Part shown: one piece after another, positions 40,265 to 45,075 of the stretch
How positions within the stretch are numbered: the first letter of the stretch is position 1
Layout of the letters: every line of letters starts with the position of its first letter
Virus record (IMG/VR): IMGVR_UViG_3300024514_000008
Location: 1-47,541 of that record
DNA length: 47,541 nucleotides
Direction: 5' to 3' (one strand)
Source of the DNA: a virus
Program-made: the position numbers and the translations under genes
The notes under the pieces: model-generated
What the model was told of the DNA's origin: nothing
The model's input: the letters and a program-made list of their open reading frames with translations, nothing else
Database searches by the model: none

Positions 40265-40379
40265 TTCTTTCCTTTTCTAATTTATCTTTGTACCATTGGG
40301 GGTAATGTGAGCGGTCATAGTTTTCTATGGTACCCCCTGCTTCTAGGTGTGCTCTGCGTCTATCTCTTTCAGATATCAC
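40206..40379 (-). CDS. 57-aa Arg/Glu-rich small protein
   Basis: Read from GTG 40379 (MISERDRRRAHLEAGGTIEN), which overlaps the stop of the 36-aa zinc gene (GTGA). A highly charged, probably helical protein (WYKDKLEKERNETNNNKHGR) with no recognisable motif. Codon use resembles its neighbours. It is probably translated by coupling. The 3' end overlaps the next gene by 59 bases, which is unusual, and may mean only one of the two is expressed well. Confidence 0.55.
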   Translation of the reverse strand: MISERDRRRAHLEAGGTIENYDRSHYPQWYKDKLEKERNETNNNKHGRQHQHNGIAN

Positions 40380-40486
40380 GCAACACACTCGCAAGGCTCT
40401 ATTGAGTAATCATAGTTATCGCCAAAGAACACCATGCCTTTGCCGTTACATGTTGAGCATTCTGCTACATAAACTGAGTTTATCAT
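40376..40486 (-). CDS. 36-aa DnaJ-type zinc miniprotein
   Basis: MINSVYVAECSTCNGKGMVF then FGDNYDYSIEPCECVA. It has the C-x2-C-x-G-x-G half of a DnaJ zinc finger and a CEC end, giving four Cys ligands in 36 residues. The same pattern, with the same spacing, recurs in the 74-aa gene at 44850. GAAAGGA lies upstream of the ATG (40486). It is small but well supported by RBS, coupling and motif. Function: presumably protein or nucleic-acid binding, unknown. Confidence 0.7.
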   Translation of the reverse strand: MINSVYVAECSTCNGKGMVFFGDNYDYSIEPCECVA

Positions 40487-40501
40487 TTTAGTTATCCTTT
40501 C

Positions 40502-40654
40502 TTACTGACTTACTGAGGTGATAGTAAGAGTAGCGTCTTTATCTAATTTCTGTATCTCTTTTAGAAACTCTAGGGCTTCCTCTGATGATGAGAATGATGG
40601 CACTGCCAATACTCGTGTTTTCTTACCATTCCAAATTGCTGTTTCGATTTTCAT
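40502..40654 (-). CDS. 50-aa small protein, unknown
   Basis: MKIETAIWNGKKTRVLAVPS, then FSSSEEALEFLKEIQ, KLDKDATLTITSVSQ. A predicted beta-alpha-beta unit with no cysteines. The AGGAAATAAA before the ATG serves as a Shine-Dalgarno. It is the first of a run of tiny genes transcribed from the promoter at 40690-40718 that ends near 40082. Function unknown. Confidence 0.65.
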   Translation of the reverse strand: MKIETAIWNGKKTRVLAVPSFSSSEEALEFLKEIQKLDKDATLTITSVSQ

Positions 40655-40689
40655 TTTATTTCCTATTCTTTCTTTCTGTTTATAGTTCT

Positions 40690-40718
40690 ATCTTATACTA
40701 GGGGGCTGACATTTTGGC
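40690..40718 (-). promoter_or_regulatory. Promoter of the tiny-gene group (proximal)
   Basis: -35 GCCAAA (weak, 40718-40713), 17-bp spacer beginning ATGTCAG, -10 TAAGAT (40695-40690). The Crp-like site at 40740-40755 is centred about 64 bp upstream of the predicted start, a class I activator position. Confidence 0.5.
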
Positions 40719-40739
40719 TACTTATTTGCTAAGGCTCAT

Positions 40740-40755
40740 TGTGATTTGTATCACA
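40740..40755. promoter_or_regulatory. Crp/GlxR-like site A, exact
   Basis: TGTGA-TTTGTA-TCACA. Both half-sites are perfect. It lies between two minus-strand promoters. Confidence 0.7.
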
Positions 40756-40810
40756 CTTATTTGCTTAGGCTCATTAGCCTTGTGTCCTTTATTTAGTTTT
40801 GATACTGAGT

Positions 40811-40839
40811 ATCCTATCAGACATACCGCCAAAAGTCAA
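40811..40839 (-). promoter_or_regulatory. Promoter of the tiny-gene group (distal)
   Basis: -35 TTGACT (40839-40834), 17 bp, extended -10 TGA-TAGGAT (40816-40811). Strong. Crp-like site B is centred about 64 bp upstream of its predicted start. Confidence 0.7.
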
Positions 40840-40841
40840 GA

Positions 40842-40850
40842 CGACACGCC
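40842..40850 (-). repeat. GGCGTGTCG box, minus-strand copy
   Basis: Exact 9-mer also found at 41171, 42751 and 43979 on the plus strand, each next to a promoter module. Confidence 0.6.
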
Positions 40851-40860
40851 GTAGGCGTTG

Positions 40861-40876
40861 TGTGGTGTTAGTCACA
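40861..40876. promoter_or_regulatory. Crp/GlxR-like site B, one mismatch
   Basis: TGTGG-TGTTAG-TCACA. It overlaps the last codons and stop of the 58-aa gene. Confidence 0.5.
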
Positions 40877-41044
40877 CTCTCCACATGGGCATTGTGGGAA
40901 TTCTCGCTCTTGCTTAATTCTATTAGCAAGGCGCATAACCTTAGCGTATGTAGTAACACTAGCACCTCTAAAGGATACTAGTTCGCCATTGGCTACCTTT
41001 TCTGCAGCGATAGCGATTTTATCATTGAGTGTTAATGTAGTCAT
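40868..41044 (-). CDS. 58-aa small protein with C-terminal Cys cluster
   Basis: MTTLTLNDKIAIAAEKVANG, then ELVSFRGASVTTYAKVMRLA and the end CPCGECD. Residues 1-48 are predicted helical and resemble small DNA-associated proteins in size only; the final CPCGEC could hold a metal. AGAAAGGTGG precedes the ATG at 41044. It is transcribed from the promoter at 41132-41160, divergent from the plus-strand series. Confidence 0.65.
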   Translation of the reverse strand: MTTLTLNDKIAIAAEKVANGELVSFRGASVTTYAKVMRLANRIKQEREFPQCPCGECD

Positions 41045-41131
41045 TTGAGACCACCTTTCTTTTTTTTAATTCTAGTGGCAGGGATTTCGCCTATTTACTA
41101 TTTCTACCCTTATTTAATTTTCTATAGTAGA

Positions 41132-41160
41132 ATACTAGCACACTACCCTCCAAAAGTCAA
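41132..41160 (-). promoter_or_regulatory. Promoter of the 58-aa gene
   Basis: -35 TTGACT (41160-41155), 17-bp spacer, extended -10 TGC-TAGTAT (41137-41132). Crp-like site C is centred about 64 bp upstream of its predicted start. A leader of about 80 nt precedes the ATG. Confidence 0.65.
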
Positions 41161-41170
41161 GTCCTAGCAC

Positions 41171-41179
41171 GGCGTGTCG
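41171..41179 (+). repeat. GGCGTGTCG box
   Basis: One of four exact copies in the right arm. It lies just before Crp-like site C. Confidence 0.6.
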
Positions 41180-41181
41180 CA

Positions 41182-41197
41182 TGTGATTTACACCACA
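41182..41197. promoter_or_regulatory. Crp/GlxR-like site C, one mismatch
   Basis: TGTGA-TTTACA-CCACA. It lies between divergent promoters. Confidence 0.5.
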
Positions 41198-41209
41198 CGG
41201 GTCGGGCGC

Positions 41210-41225
41210 TGTGGTCTACATCACA
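41210..41225. promoter_or_regulatory. Crp/GlxR-like site D, one mismatch
   Basis: TGTGG-TCTACA-TCACA. It abuts site E exactly. Confidence 0.5.
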
Positions 41226-41241
41226 TGTGTCTTACATCACA
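41226..41241. promoter_or_regulatory. Crp/GlxR-like site E, one mismatch
   Basis: TGTGT-CTTACA-TCACA. Directly adjacent to site D, giving a tandem pair. Confidence 0.5.
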
Positions 41242-41249
41242 ATGTCCAC

Positions 41250-41262
41250 AATGTCCGTTTTA
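41250..41262 (+). promoter_or_regulatory. TGTCCGTTTT box 1
   Basis: AATGTCCGTTTTA. Shared motif that occurs 39-49 bp upstream of the -10 in four right-arm promoters; here about 26 bp after the start of Crp-like site E. Confidence 0.55.
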
Positions 41263-41267
41263 TACCC

Positions 41268-41296
41268 CTCAAAATGTCAGTGGTAGGTGTTAGGAT
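41268..41296 (+). promoter_or_regulatory. Promoter of the 41331-41954 gene group
   Basis: -35 CTCAAA (41268-41273), 17-bp spacer beginning ATGTCAG, extended -10 TGT-TAGGAT (41291-41296). The weak -35 fits an activator-dependent promoter. Confidence 0.6.
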
Positions 41297-41330
41297 ACTA
41301 GTATCAAATAAAGAAAGGTTAGGTCTAAAA

Positions 41331-41591
41331 ATGACTAACACTAAAGTAAATAAATGTAGAGTAAATGATTGCTCACACTCTAAAAAATTCGTTGAACGCT
41401 ACGATGTAGTAGACGGAAAGGTTATCAAAAAAGATAACCACAAATGGCACTTCTGCCTAACTTGTGATAAGGTAGTCCATAAAGATTGGATAAACTATCA
41501 CGAAATGCGTTGCAGTAGTTTCCATGAACTAAGAAAAAATTGCATAGAAAAAAATCATACACATAGCGAACATGTCGCTTGTAATCTCTAA
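41331..41591 (+). CDS. 86-aa Cys/His-rich zinc protein
   Basis: Read from ATG 41331 (MTNTKVNKCRVNDCSHSKKF), since longer in-frame starts would enter the promoter. Cys/His ligands: CRVNDC near 9-14, HFCLTC near 44-49, then H, RC, H, C, H, H and C over the final 30 residues. This gives enough ligands for two or more zinc sites. Clean RBS (AAAGAAAGG). First gene of a set including the 69-aa and 48-aa genes. Function unknown; zinc-based binding likely. Confidence 0.75.
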   Translation: MTNTKVNKCRVNDCSHSKKFVERYDVVDGKVIKKDNHKWHFCLTCDKVVHKDWINYHEMRCSSFHELRKNCIEKNHTHSEHVACNL

Positions 41592-41605
41592 GAAAGGATA
41601 ACTAA

Positions 41606-41815
41606 ATGTCAATAGAAATTTTCCGCATGAATAATGAGGGTGCAGGGTGGGTAGACATTGAAGATGCTACCACTGCAGAATTGCTAGACCTTGAATTAGC
41701 AATCGTAACTAAAGCACCTATGCAAATGCTTTGCTTCAAGTGCCACACACCAATTCCAAAAGGTAATGTGTGTGTAAATCATAAAAATGTGAAAGGGGGA
41801 ATTTACCTTGACTAA
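41606..41815 (+). CDS. 69-aa protein with a CxxC...C...H motif
   Basis: MSIEIFRMNNEGAGWVDIED, ATTAELLDLELAIVTKAPMQ, then LCFKCHTPIPKGNVCVNHKN. The FKCHTPIPKGNVC segment is a likely single zinc site. AAGAAAGGATAAC lies before the ATG. The 48-aa gene starts at TTG 41808 inside its 3' end. Function unknown. Confidence 0.72.
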   Translation: MSIEIFRMNNEGAGWVDIEDATTAELLDLELAIVTKAPMQMLCFKCHTPIPKGNVCVNHKNVKGGIYLD

Positions 41816-41954
41816 GAAAAATGTTTTAATTAGTTTTGTAACTGATGCTGAAACTGATATTGATGCAGTGTTTAGTTTAAACAAAATTTTGCATAAACTT
41901 TCTGATGAAGAATTAGAAAAGTTTGATGCATTTACAGTTTTAGATGTAGAGTAA
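41808..41954 (+). CDS. 48-aa acidic protein, TTG start
   Basis: Starts at TTG 41808, with GGGGGAATTTACC before it, giving normal spacing to AAAGGGGG. MTKKNVLISFVTDAETDIDA then VFSLNKILHKLSDEELEKFD and AFTVLDVE. It is acidic and helical. It overlaps the previous gene by 8 bases. Followed by the GC hairpin at 41968. The TTG start and small size make it a moderate call. Confidence 0.6.
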   Translation: MTKKNVLISFVTDAETDIDAVFSLNKILHKLSDEELEKFDAFTVLDVE

Positions 41955-41967
41955 TTTCTACACTAAA

Positions 41968-41993
41968 ACGCCCGATCCTAAAGGTCGGGGCGT
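41968..41993 (+). terminator. GC hairpin after the 41.3-41.9 kb genes
   Basis: ACGCCC-GA-CC pairs with GG-TC-GGGGCGT with small bulges around TAAA. No U-run follows; instead Crp-like site F begins at its last base. It may act as a terminator or a structural boundary. Confidence 0.5.
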
Positions 41994-42008
41994 GTGATAC
42001 GAATCACA
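41993..42008. promoter_or_regulatory. Crp/GlxR-like site F, exact
   Basis: TGTGA-TACGAA-TCACA. Both half-sites are perfect. Confidence 0.7.
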
Positions 42009-42013
42009 TTTCG

Positions 42014-42027
42014 AAATGTCCGTTTTG
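42014..42027 (+). promoter_or_regulatory. TGTCCGTTTTG box 2
   Basis: AAATGTCCGTTTTG, 48 bp upstream of the -10 and 24 bp after the start of Crp-like site F. Confidence 0.6.
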
Positions 42028-42041
42028 TACGCATACTCGTC

Positions 42042-42070
42042 AGTAGAATGTCAGTGGTCTATGTTAGGAT
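42042..42070 (+). promoter_or_regulatory. Promoter of the 42.1-42.7 kb genes
   Basis: -35 AGTAGA (weak, 42042-42047), 17-bp spacer beginning ATGTCAG, extended -10 TGT-TAGGAT (42065-42070). Shares spacer sequence ATGTCAGTGGT with the promoter at 41268. Confidence 0.6.
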
Positions 42071-42085
42071 AGATACTATCAAGAT

Positions 42086-42102
42086 GAGATAAAGGTTATC
42101 TC
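42086..42102 (+). other. 5' UTR hairpin next to the RBS
   Basis: GAGATAA and TTATCTC form a perfect 7-bp stem with an AGG loop, ending just before AAAGAAAGGA. It could modulate translation of the 77-aa gene. Confidence 0.45.
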
Positions 42103-42118
42103 AAAGAAAGGAGTCAAA

Positions 42119-42352
42119 ATGACTCACTATACAATAAACACTTTACCTGCTTCATACGCTAATAAAATCGTATGTTGCTTCTGCTCACAATACGCTAATG
42201 AAAATTTCTGCGTATCTTGTAATGAATACAAGGGTCTAATGACTCTTGCTGAATTCATGACTACCTATGAAATCTCTGAATGGGTTTCAGATGAAGCAGA
42301 TGAACTATCTGCTAAGTTAGACTCTCTAATTGCGAAAGGAGTGTATGCCTAA
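42119..42352 (+). CDS. 77-aa zinc-ribbon protein
   Basis: MTHYTINTLPASYANKIVCC with CCFCSQYANENFCVSC gives CxxC(x9)CxxC, a compact four-Cys zinc site at residues 19-34. Then an acidic helical C-terminus (VSDEADELSAKLDSLIAK). AAAGAAAGGAG precedes the ATG. Coupled by TAATG to the 51-aa gene. It may be a small transcription or host-interaction factor, not established. Confidence 0.75.
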   Translation: MTHYTINTLPASYANKIVCCFCSQYANENFCVSCNEYKGLMTLAEFMTTYEISEWVSDEADELSAKLDSLIAKGVYA

Positions 42353-42507
42353 TGTTATCTCAAAATACACTAGATAAAATCGTATATGAATATCAGCATG
42401 GTGGTGTAAAAAACTATCACCCTGAAATTTCTATGTCTGAGCGTAAGGCTTTGCTAAAGTACTTATTCTCTCTACCTACCCATTGTTCATGCTGCGTGAA
42501 AGGATAA
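42352..42507 (+). CDS. 51-aa small protein with terminal CxxCC
   Basis: MLSQNTLDKIVYEYQHGGVK, then NYHPEISMSERKALLKYLFS and LPTHCSCCVKG. It is coupled to the 77-aa gene by TAATG. The SCC plus His near the end may bind a metal. Function unknown. Confidence 0.62.
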   Translation: MLSQNTLDKIVYEYQHGGVKNYHPEISMSERKALLKYLFSLPTHCSCCVKG

Positions 42508-42511
42508 ATAA

Positions 42512-42628
42512 ATGAAAAAAGATTTCTATGATGACTACTATGACTATCAGAATGATAATCTACTTGCAGTAGGTTGCTATTGCAAAATTAATTTTGTTTG
42601 CTCAGAATGTAAAAGGAGTTACAATTGA
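42512..42628 (+). CDS. 38-aa Tyr/Asp-rich zinc-type peptide
   Basis: MKKDFYDDYYDYQNDNLLAV then GCYCKINFVCSECKRSYN. Four cysteines in two CxC/CxxC pairs within the last 17 residues. Good RBS (GTGAAAGGATAAATAA). Its stop overlaps the TTG start of the next gene. Function unknown. Confidence 0.6.
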   Translation: MKKDFYDDYYDYQNDNLLAVGCYCKINFVCSECKRSYN

Positions 42629-42711
42629 AAACGCTACAAGAAAAATTAGATCTCGCTGCAAAAGAATTAGAACCAATTCTTTTGGAATTGCTAGATGAGA
42701 TTGATGAATAA
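42625..42711 (+). CDS. 28-aa acidic peptide, TTG start
   Basis: MKTLQEKLDLAAKELEPILL then ELLDEIDE, one amphipathic acidic helix. TTG 42625 overlaps the preceding stop (TTGA) and has AAAAGGAG seven bases upstream, better than most starts here. Small size keeps confidence moderate. The GC hairpin at 42736 follows. Confidence 0.5.
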   Translation: MKTLQEKLDLAAKELEPILLELLDEIDE

Positions 42712-42735
42712 AAATTCATAGCACTGCATAAAAAT

Positions 42736-42753
42736 GCCCCGACGCATTCGGGC
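42736..42753 (+). terminator. GC hairpin after the 42.1-42.7 kb genes
   Basis: GCCCCGA pairs with TCGGGC (one bulge) around CGCAT. The form matches the hairpin at 41968 and no U-run follows. It is followed by the GGCGTGTCG box at 42751. Confidence 0.45.
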
Positions 42754-42759
42754 GTGTCG
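42751..42759 (+). repeat. GGCGTGTCG box
   Basis: One of four exact copies in the right arm, at the end of the GC hairpin. Confidence 0.6.
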
Positions 42760-42773
42760 CACCTTACGTAAGA

Positions 42774-42789
42774 TGTGATAAATCTCTCA
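42774..42789. promoter_or_regulatory. Crp/GlxR-like site G, one mismatch
   Basis: TGTGA-TAAATC-TCTCA. It is preceded by a CTTACGTAAG palindrome (42763-42772). Confidence 0.45.
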
Positions 42790-42796
42790 TTTTTTC

Positions 42797-42811
42797 AAAA
42801 TGTCCGTTTTG
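42797..42811 (+). promoter_or_regulatory. TGTCCGTTTTG box 3
   Basis: AAAATGTCCGTTTTG, 48 bp upstream of the -10 and 27 bp after the start of site G. Confidence 0.6.
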
Positions 42812-42825
42812 ATAGCATTTTGGAT

Positions 42826-42854
42826 TTGATTTTGTCGCTGATAAATGCTAAACT
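42826..42854 (+). promoter_or_regulatory. Promoter of the 42.9-43.8 kb gene group
   Basis: -35 TTGATT (42826-42831), 17 bp, extended -10 TGC-TAAACT (42849-42854). Confidence 0.68.
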
Positions 42855-42895
42855 TACAGAGTAAGAAAATGAAAGTCTCTTGAAAGGGGAACTAA

Positions 42896-43099
42896 ATGTC
42901 CGCAAATGTCTATTCAATAGAAAATCTACTTGTAGGAAAAACTTATCGCTCTCGCTCAGTAGTGGGAGAAATTGTAAATGCTGAAAAGCACCCTCACGCT
43001 GTATGGTATGAGAATTGCGAAAGTTATCTTGTAGAAATTCGCCCTACTAATTCTCTGCGTAATACTTATCGCACTCTCGCTGTAAAAGTTTCAGACTAA
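42896..43099 (+). CDS. 67-aa protein, paralogue of 44050-44265
   Basis: MSANVYSIENLLVGKTYRSR, VVGEIVNAEKHPHAVWYENC and YLVEIRPTNSLRNTYRTLAV, ending KVSD. It shares YSI-LLV start, an AEK site and an IRPTxSL...TxAVxVSD ending with the 71-aa gene at 44050. A small beta-barrel fold is likely. AAAGGGGAAC lies before the ATG. Together the pair frames a group of small genes. Function unknown. Confidence 0.75.
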   Translation: MSANVYSIENLLVGKTYRSRSVVGEIVNAEKHPHAVWYENCESYLVEIRPTNSLRNTYRTLAVKVSD

Positions 43100-43115
43100 G
43101 AAAGGAAAACTAACA

Positions 43116-43298
43116 ATGAACTATCCTGTAAAAATTGAAACCTTCAATGGTTCAGTAAAAACTATCACACTTCCCTCTAAAGGCGCAGTAGCACAATTTA
43201 TTTCTACTTACCCTGAACAATTACCACAAGGTATCTCTGTAAAAATTTCTTGCGACCTACTTGGCGTAAGAGGAACTCTGAAAGGAAAACTAAAATAA
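43116..43298 (+). CDS. 60-aa protein, paralogue of 40082-40264
   Basis: MNYPVKIETFNGSVKTITLP, then SKGAVAQFISTYPEQLPQGI and VKISCDLLGVRGTLKGKLK. The block VKISCDLLGVRGTLKG is conserved in the minus-strand gene at 40082. AAGAAAGGAAAAC precedes the ATG. Coupled by TAATG to the 85-aa gene. Function unknown. Confidence 0.75.
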   Translation: MNYPVKIETFNGSVKTITLPSKGAVAQFISTYPEQLPQGISVKISCDLLGVRGTLKGKLK

Positions 43299-43555
43299 TG
43301 AACACAACTTATACAGACTATCCATTCACTACTAATGGCGTGAAATTTATTTCTCGCATACATAATGATTCACCATTCGCAGGCAGAATTGCTATGCTAC
43401 CCGTTCAGGTTATCAACGACATGAACATTCAAGCAGTTACAGAAATCATAGGTAACGCTTCTAAATTTACTCGTAACGAATTACTCGCAGAATTAGAGCG
43501 TGTAAATGATGGTGGCACTCATGCTTTCATTCTATTAGATGAGGAGAATAACTAA
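43298..43555 (+). CDS. 85-aa small protein, unknown
   Basis: Read from ATG 43298 (MNTTYTDYPFTTNGVKFISR), which overlaps the previous stop; a longer in-frame start at 43250 would lie inside that gene. Contains IHNDSPFAGRIAMLPVQVIN, EIIGNASKFTRNELLAELER and VNDGGTHAFILLDEENN, a plain alpha/beta mix with no cysteines. Coupled to the 63-aa gene by TAATG. Function unknown. Confidence 0.68.
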   Translation: MNTTYTDYPFTTNGVKFISRIHNDSPFAGRIAMLPVQVINDMNIQAVTEIIGNASKFTRNELLAELERVNDGGTHAFILLDEENN

Positions 43556-43746
43556 TGATGACTAGAAAAGACTATGTAAAAACTTCAGACATTCTGCGTG
43601 GATTTTCAGAGGAAATTCACCCAGCAGTTTTTGAAGATTTAGTAGAGGAATTCGCACAATATTTTGCTTCTGATAATGAGCGATTTGATAAAGCACGATT
43701 TGAAAAAGCGTGTGGCATTGATGAGTTAGGATTAATTCCAGCATGA
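43555..43746 (+). CDS. 63-aa acidic helical protein
   Basis: MMTRKDYVKTSDILRGFSEE, IHPAVFEDLVEEFAQYFASD, then NERFDKARFEKACGIDELGL. It could start at 43555 or 43558. It is helical and acidic, with TAATGATG coupling upstream and ATGA coupling to the next peptide. Function unknown. Confidence 0.68.
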   Translation: MMTRKDYVKTSDILRGFSEEIHPAVFEDLVEEFAQYFASDNERFDKARFEKACGIDELGLIPA

Positions 43747-43844
43747 GTAGATTTCTAACAACTATCGTTCAGTTATCTTTGCTAACTGTAACAATTTATC
43801 TTGTGCGATTAATGATTCAAGATATAAAAGAAAACGGATTGTAG
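43743..43844 (+). CDS. 33-aa single-span membrane peptide
   Basis: MSRFLTTIVQLSLLTVTIYL then VRLMIQDIKENGL. Residues 4-21 form one transmembrane helix, positive-inside at the N-terminus. Coupled by ATGA. It could be a holin-like or membrane-regulatory peptide; there is no family signature. Confidence 0.55.
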   Translation: MSRFLTTIVQLSLLTVTIYLVRLMIQDIKENGL

Positions 43845-43903
43845 TTTTCAGATCCTAAGCATGATTTAAAACTGCTTGAAATTTCAACTAAATGCCCCGA
43901 CCC

Positions 43904-43920
43904 TGTGGATATGTGGATAA
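43904..43920 (-). promoter_or_regulatory. Tandem DnaA-type boxes
   Basis: TGTGGATAT (43904-43912) and TGTGGATAA (43912-43920) are in tandem and share one base. The second is the exact reverse complement of the consensus TTATCCACA. They could bind DnaA at an origin or as a regulatory site. Confidence 0.45.
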
Positions 43921-43932
43921 CTTTAAGGGGAA

Positions 43933-43948
43933 TGTGATTATAATCACG
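43933..43948. promoter_or_regulatory. Crp/GlxR-like site H, one mismatch
   Basis: TGTGA-TTATAA-TCACG. The centre GTGATTATAATCAC is a perfect 14-bp palindrome. Confidence 0.55.
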
Positions 43949-43978
43949 AAAATATTTTCTCAGATTTTGAGATTTTAC

Positions 43979-43987
43979 GGCGTGTCG
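43979..43987 (+). repeat. GGCGTGTCG box
   Basis: One of four exact copies in the right arm. It lies just upstream of the -35 at 43990. Confidence 0.6.
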
Positions 43988-43989
43988 AT

Positions 43990-44018
43990 TTGAAAATGTC
44001 AGTAGAAAATGATAGGCT
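43990..44018 (+). promoter_or_regulatory. Promoter of the 44.0-44.8 kb genes
   Basis: -35 TTGAAA (43990-43995), 17-bp spacer beginning ATGTCAG, extended -10 TGA-TAGGCT (44013-44018). Confidence 0.62.
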
Positions 44019-44049
44019 GGAAGCCTGAAAATAAAGAAAGGAAAAAACA

Positions 44050-44265
44050 ATGAGAGGTTATTCTATTGTTGATTTACTAGTAGACCAATACTATGCGCCT
44101 ACTTCACTACGCCGCCGTTTCAATGGTGGCATAATAAACTTCGCTGAAAAGCGTGAGGACACTTATCCACCTGAAGGGTGGGAACACTTTGCTATTCGCT
44201 ATCGCCCAACAGGCTCACTAAAAGATGAGTGGGCTACAGTTGCCGTAAGAGTTTCAGACTACTAA
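44050..44265 (+). CDS. 71-aa protein, paralogue of 42896-43099
   Basis: MRGYSIVDLLVDQYYAPTSL, RRRFNGGIINFAEKREDTYP, EGWEHFAIRYRPTGSLKDEW and ATVAVRVSDY. It shares the YSI/LLV start, AEK and IRYRPTxSL/AVRVSD ending with 42896. A longer arginine-rich loop (RRRF) is specific to this copy. AAAGAAAGGAAAAAAC lies before the ATG. Coupled in transcript to the 165-aa gene. Function unknown. Confidence 0.75.
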   Translation: MRGYSIVDLLVDQYYAPTSLRRRFNGGIINFAEKREDTYPPEGWEHFAIRYRPTGSLKDEWATVAVRVSDY

Positions 44266-44281
44266 GAAAGAAGGAAAATAA

Positions 44282-44779
44282 ATGGGACTAGATATGTATC
44301 TCCACGCTAGAAAGTATGTGGAAAAAATTGACTGGAATAAACTTGATCGTGATAACGATATAAGTATGGACAGCCCTGAAGTGATTAATCCACTTTGGAA
44401 TGATATTGTAGATACTGCTGGAATGGCAGGTGTTGCTACTGATATCTATGGCGTTCATGTAGATGTAACTTGTGCTTATTGGCGCAAGGCTAATCAGATA
44501 CACAAATGGTTTGTAGATAATGTACAACAGGGTGAAGATGACTGCGGTGATTACTATGTATCCCATGAGAAATTGAAAGAATTATTGACTACCTGCCAAC
44601 AGGCTCTATTCAATAAAGACCCTAATCTATTGCCACCACAGCCAGGATTTTTCTTTGGCTCATATGATATCGATGAATGGTATTGGGCAGATATCAAGGA
44701 CACTATCAAGAAACTGAAGCGTGTGCTTGAATTGCCTGAAATGTCCAAATTGTCCTTTTACTACACTTCTTCATGGTAA
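44282..44779 (+). CDS. MGLDMYL-type phage protein, 165 aa
   Basis: The N-terminal MGLDMYLHARKY, central CAYWRKANQIHKWFVDNVQQ, followed by DDCGDYYVS, and the C-terminal PGFFFGSYDIDEWYWADIKD are well-known blocks of a widespread phage and bacterial family of unknown function, sometimes misannotated as phosphoglycerate kinase. No catalytic site is evident. It is strongly conserved and intact, with AAGAAAGAAGG before the ATG. It sits in the accessory arm next to the paralogous 71-aa gene. Confidence 0.88.
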   Translation: MGLDMYLHARKYVEKIDWNKLDRDNDISMDSPEVINPLWNDIVDTAGMAGVATDIYGVHVDVTCAYWRKANQIHKWFVDNVQQGEDDCGDYYVSHEKLKELLTTCQQALFNKDPNLLPPQPGFFFGSYDIDEWYWADIKDTIKKLKRVLELPEMSKLSFYYTSSW

Positions 44780-44785
44780 AAGGCG

Positions 44786-44813
44786 TGGGGGATTTGATTT
44801 TGTCAGTCCCCCA
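44786..44813 (+). promoter_or_regulatory. Hairpin with the -35 in its loop
   Basis: TGGGGGA (44786-44792) is the perfect complement of TCCCCCA (44807-44813). The loop contains the -35 of the next promoter. As RNA it may end the 165-aa transcript; as DNA it may be an operator. Confidence 0.5.
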
Positions 44814-44822
44814 TGATAGGAT
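44794..44822 (+). promoter_or_regulatory. Promoter of the 44.8-45.8 kb gene group
   Basis: -35 TTGATT (44794-44799), 17-bp spacer containing TGTCAGT, extended -10 TGA-TAGGAT (44817-44822). It has no Crp-like site or TGTCCG box, since the upstream DNA is coding. Confidence 0.7.
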
Positions 44823-44849
44823 TTATTTATAAAGAAAGGAAATAAACTA

Positions 44850-45074
44850 ATGACAGAAAAACTTGAATTGGCTCTACGCCTAATAAAGAGTTGCCATATT
44901 TGTAATGGCACAGGTTATCACTACTACGGAAATGGAGAGGACTACTTTGACGCTGAAAGTTGTGAGTGTAATCTCTATGATATTATCTTAGACCAAGACG
45001 GAGACGTTATTTGGGACAACGGCTTGCTAACTGAGCCTGAACTTGCTATATTTGGAACTATGGAGGCTAACTAA
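44850..45074 (+). CDS. 74-aa DnaJ-type zinc protein, long relative of the 36-aa gene
   Basis: MTEKLELALRLIKSCHICNG, TGYHYYGNGEDYFDAESCEC and a 34-residue acidic tail ending in GTMEAN. CHICNGTGYHYYG and the CEC site repeat the CSTCNGKGMVFFG/CEC pattern of the 36-aa gene on the opposite strand, with nearly equal spacing. A small zinc fold like half a DnaJ finger is expected. AAAGAAAGGAAAT lies before the ATG. Function unknown. Confidence 0.78.
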   Translation: MTEKLELALRLIKSCHICNGTGYHYYGNGEDYFDAESCECNLYDIILDQDGDVIWDNGLLTEPELAIFGTMEAN

Positions 45075-45075
45075 A

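Larger units (their letters stand above)
43845..44049 (+). promoter_or_regulatory. 205-bp regulatory gap with DnaA boxes, a Crp-like site and a promoter
   Basis: This non-coding stretch contains two overlapping DnaA-type boxes (43904-43920), Crp-like site H (43933-43948), a GGCGTGTCG copy (43979-43987) and the promoter at 43990-44018. It follows the module order of the other gaps, except that the TGTCCGTTTTG box is missing. Confidence 0.6.

Noticed and set aside
44288-44748. Antisense ORFs inside the MGLDMYL gene
   Set aside because: They are shadows of a conserved sense gene and lack RBS or context.
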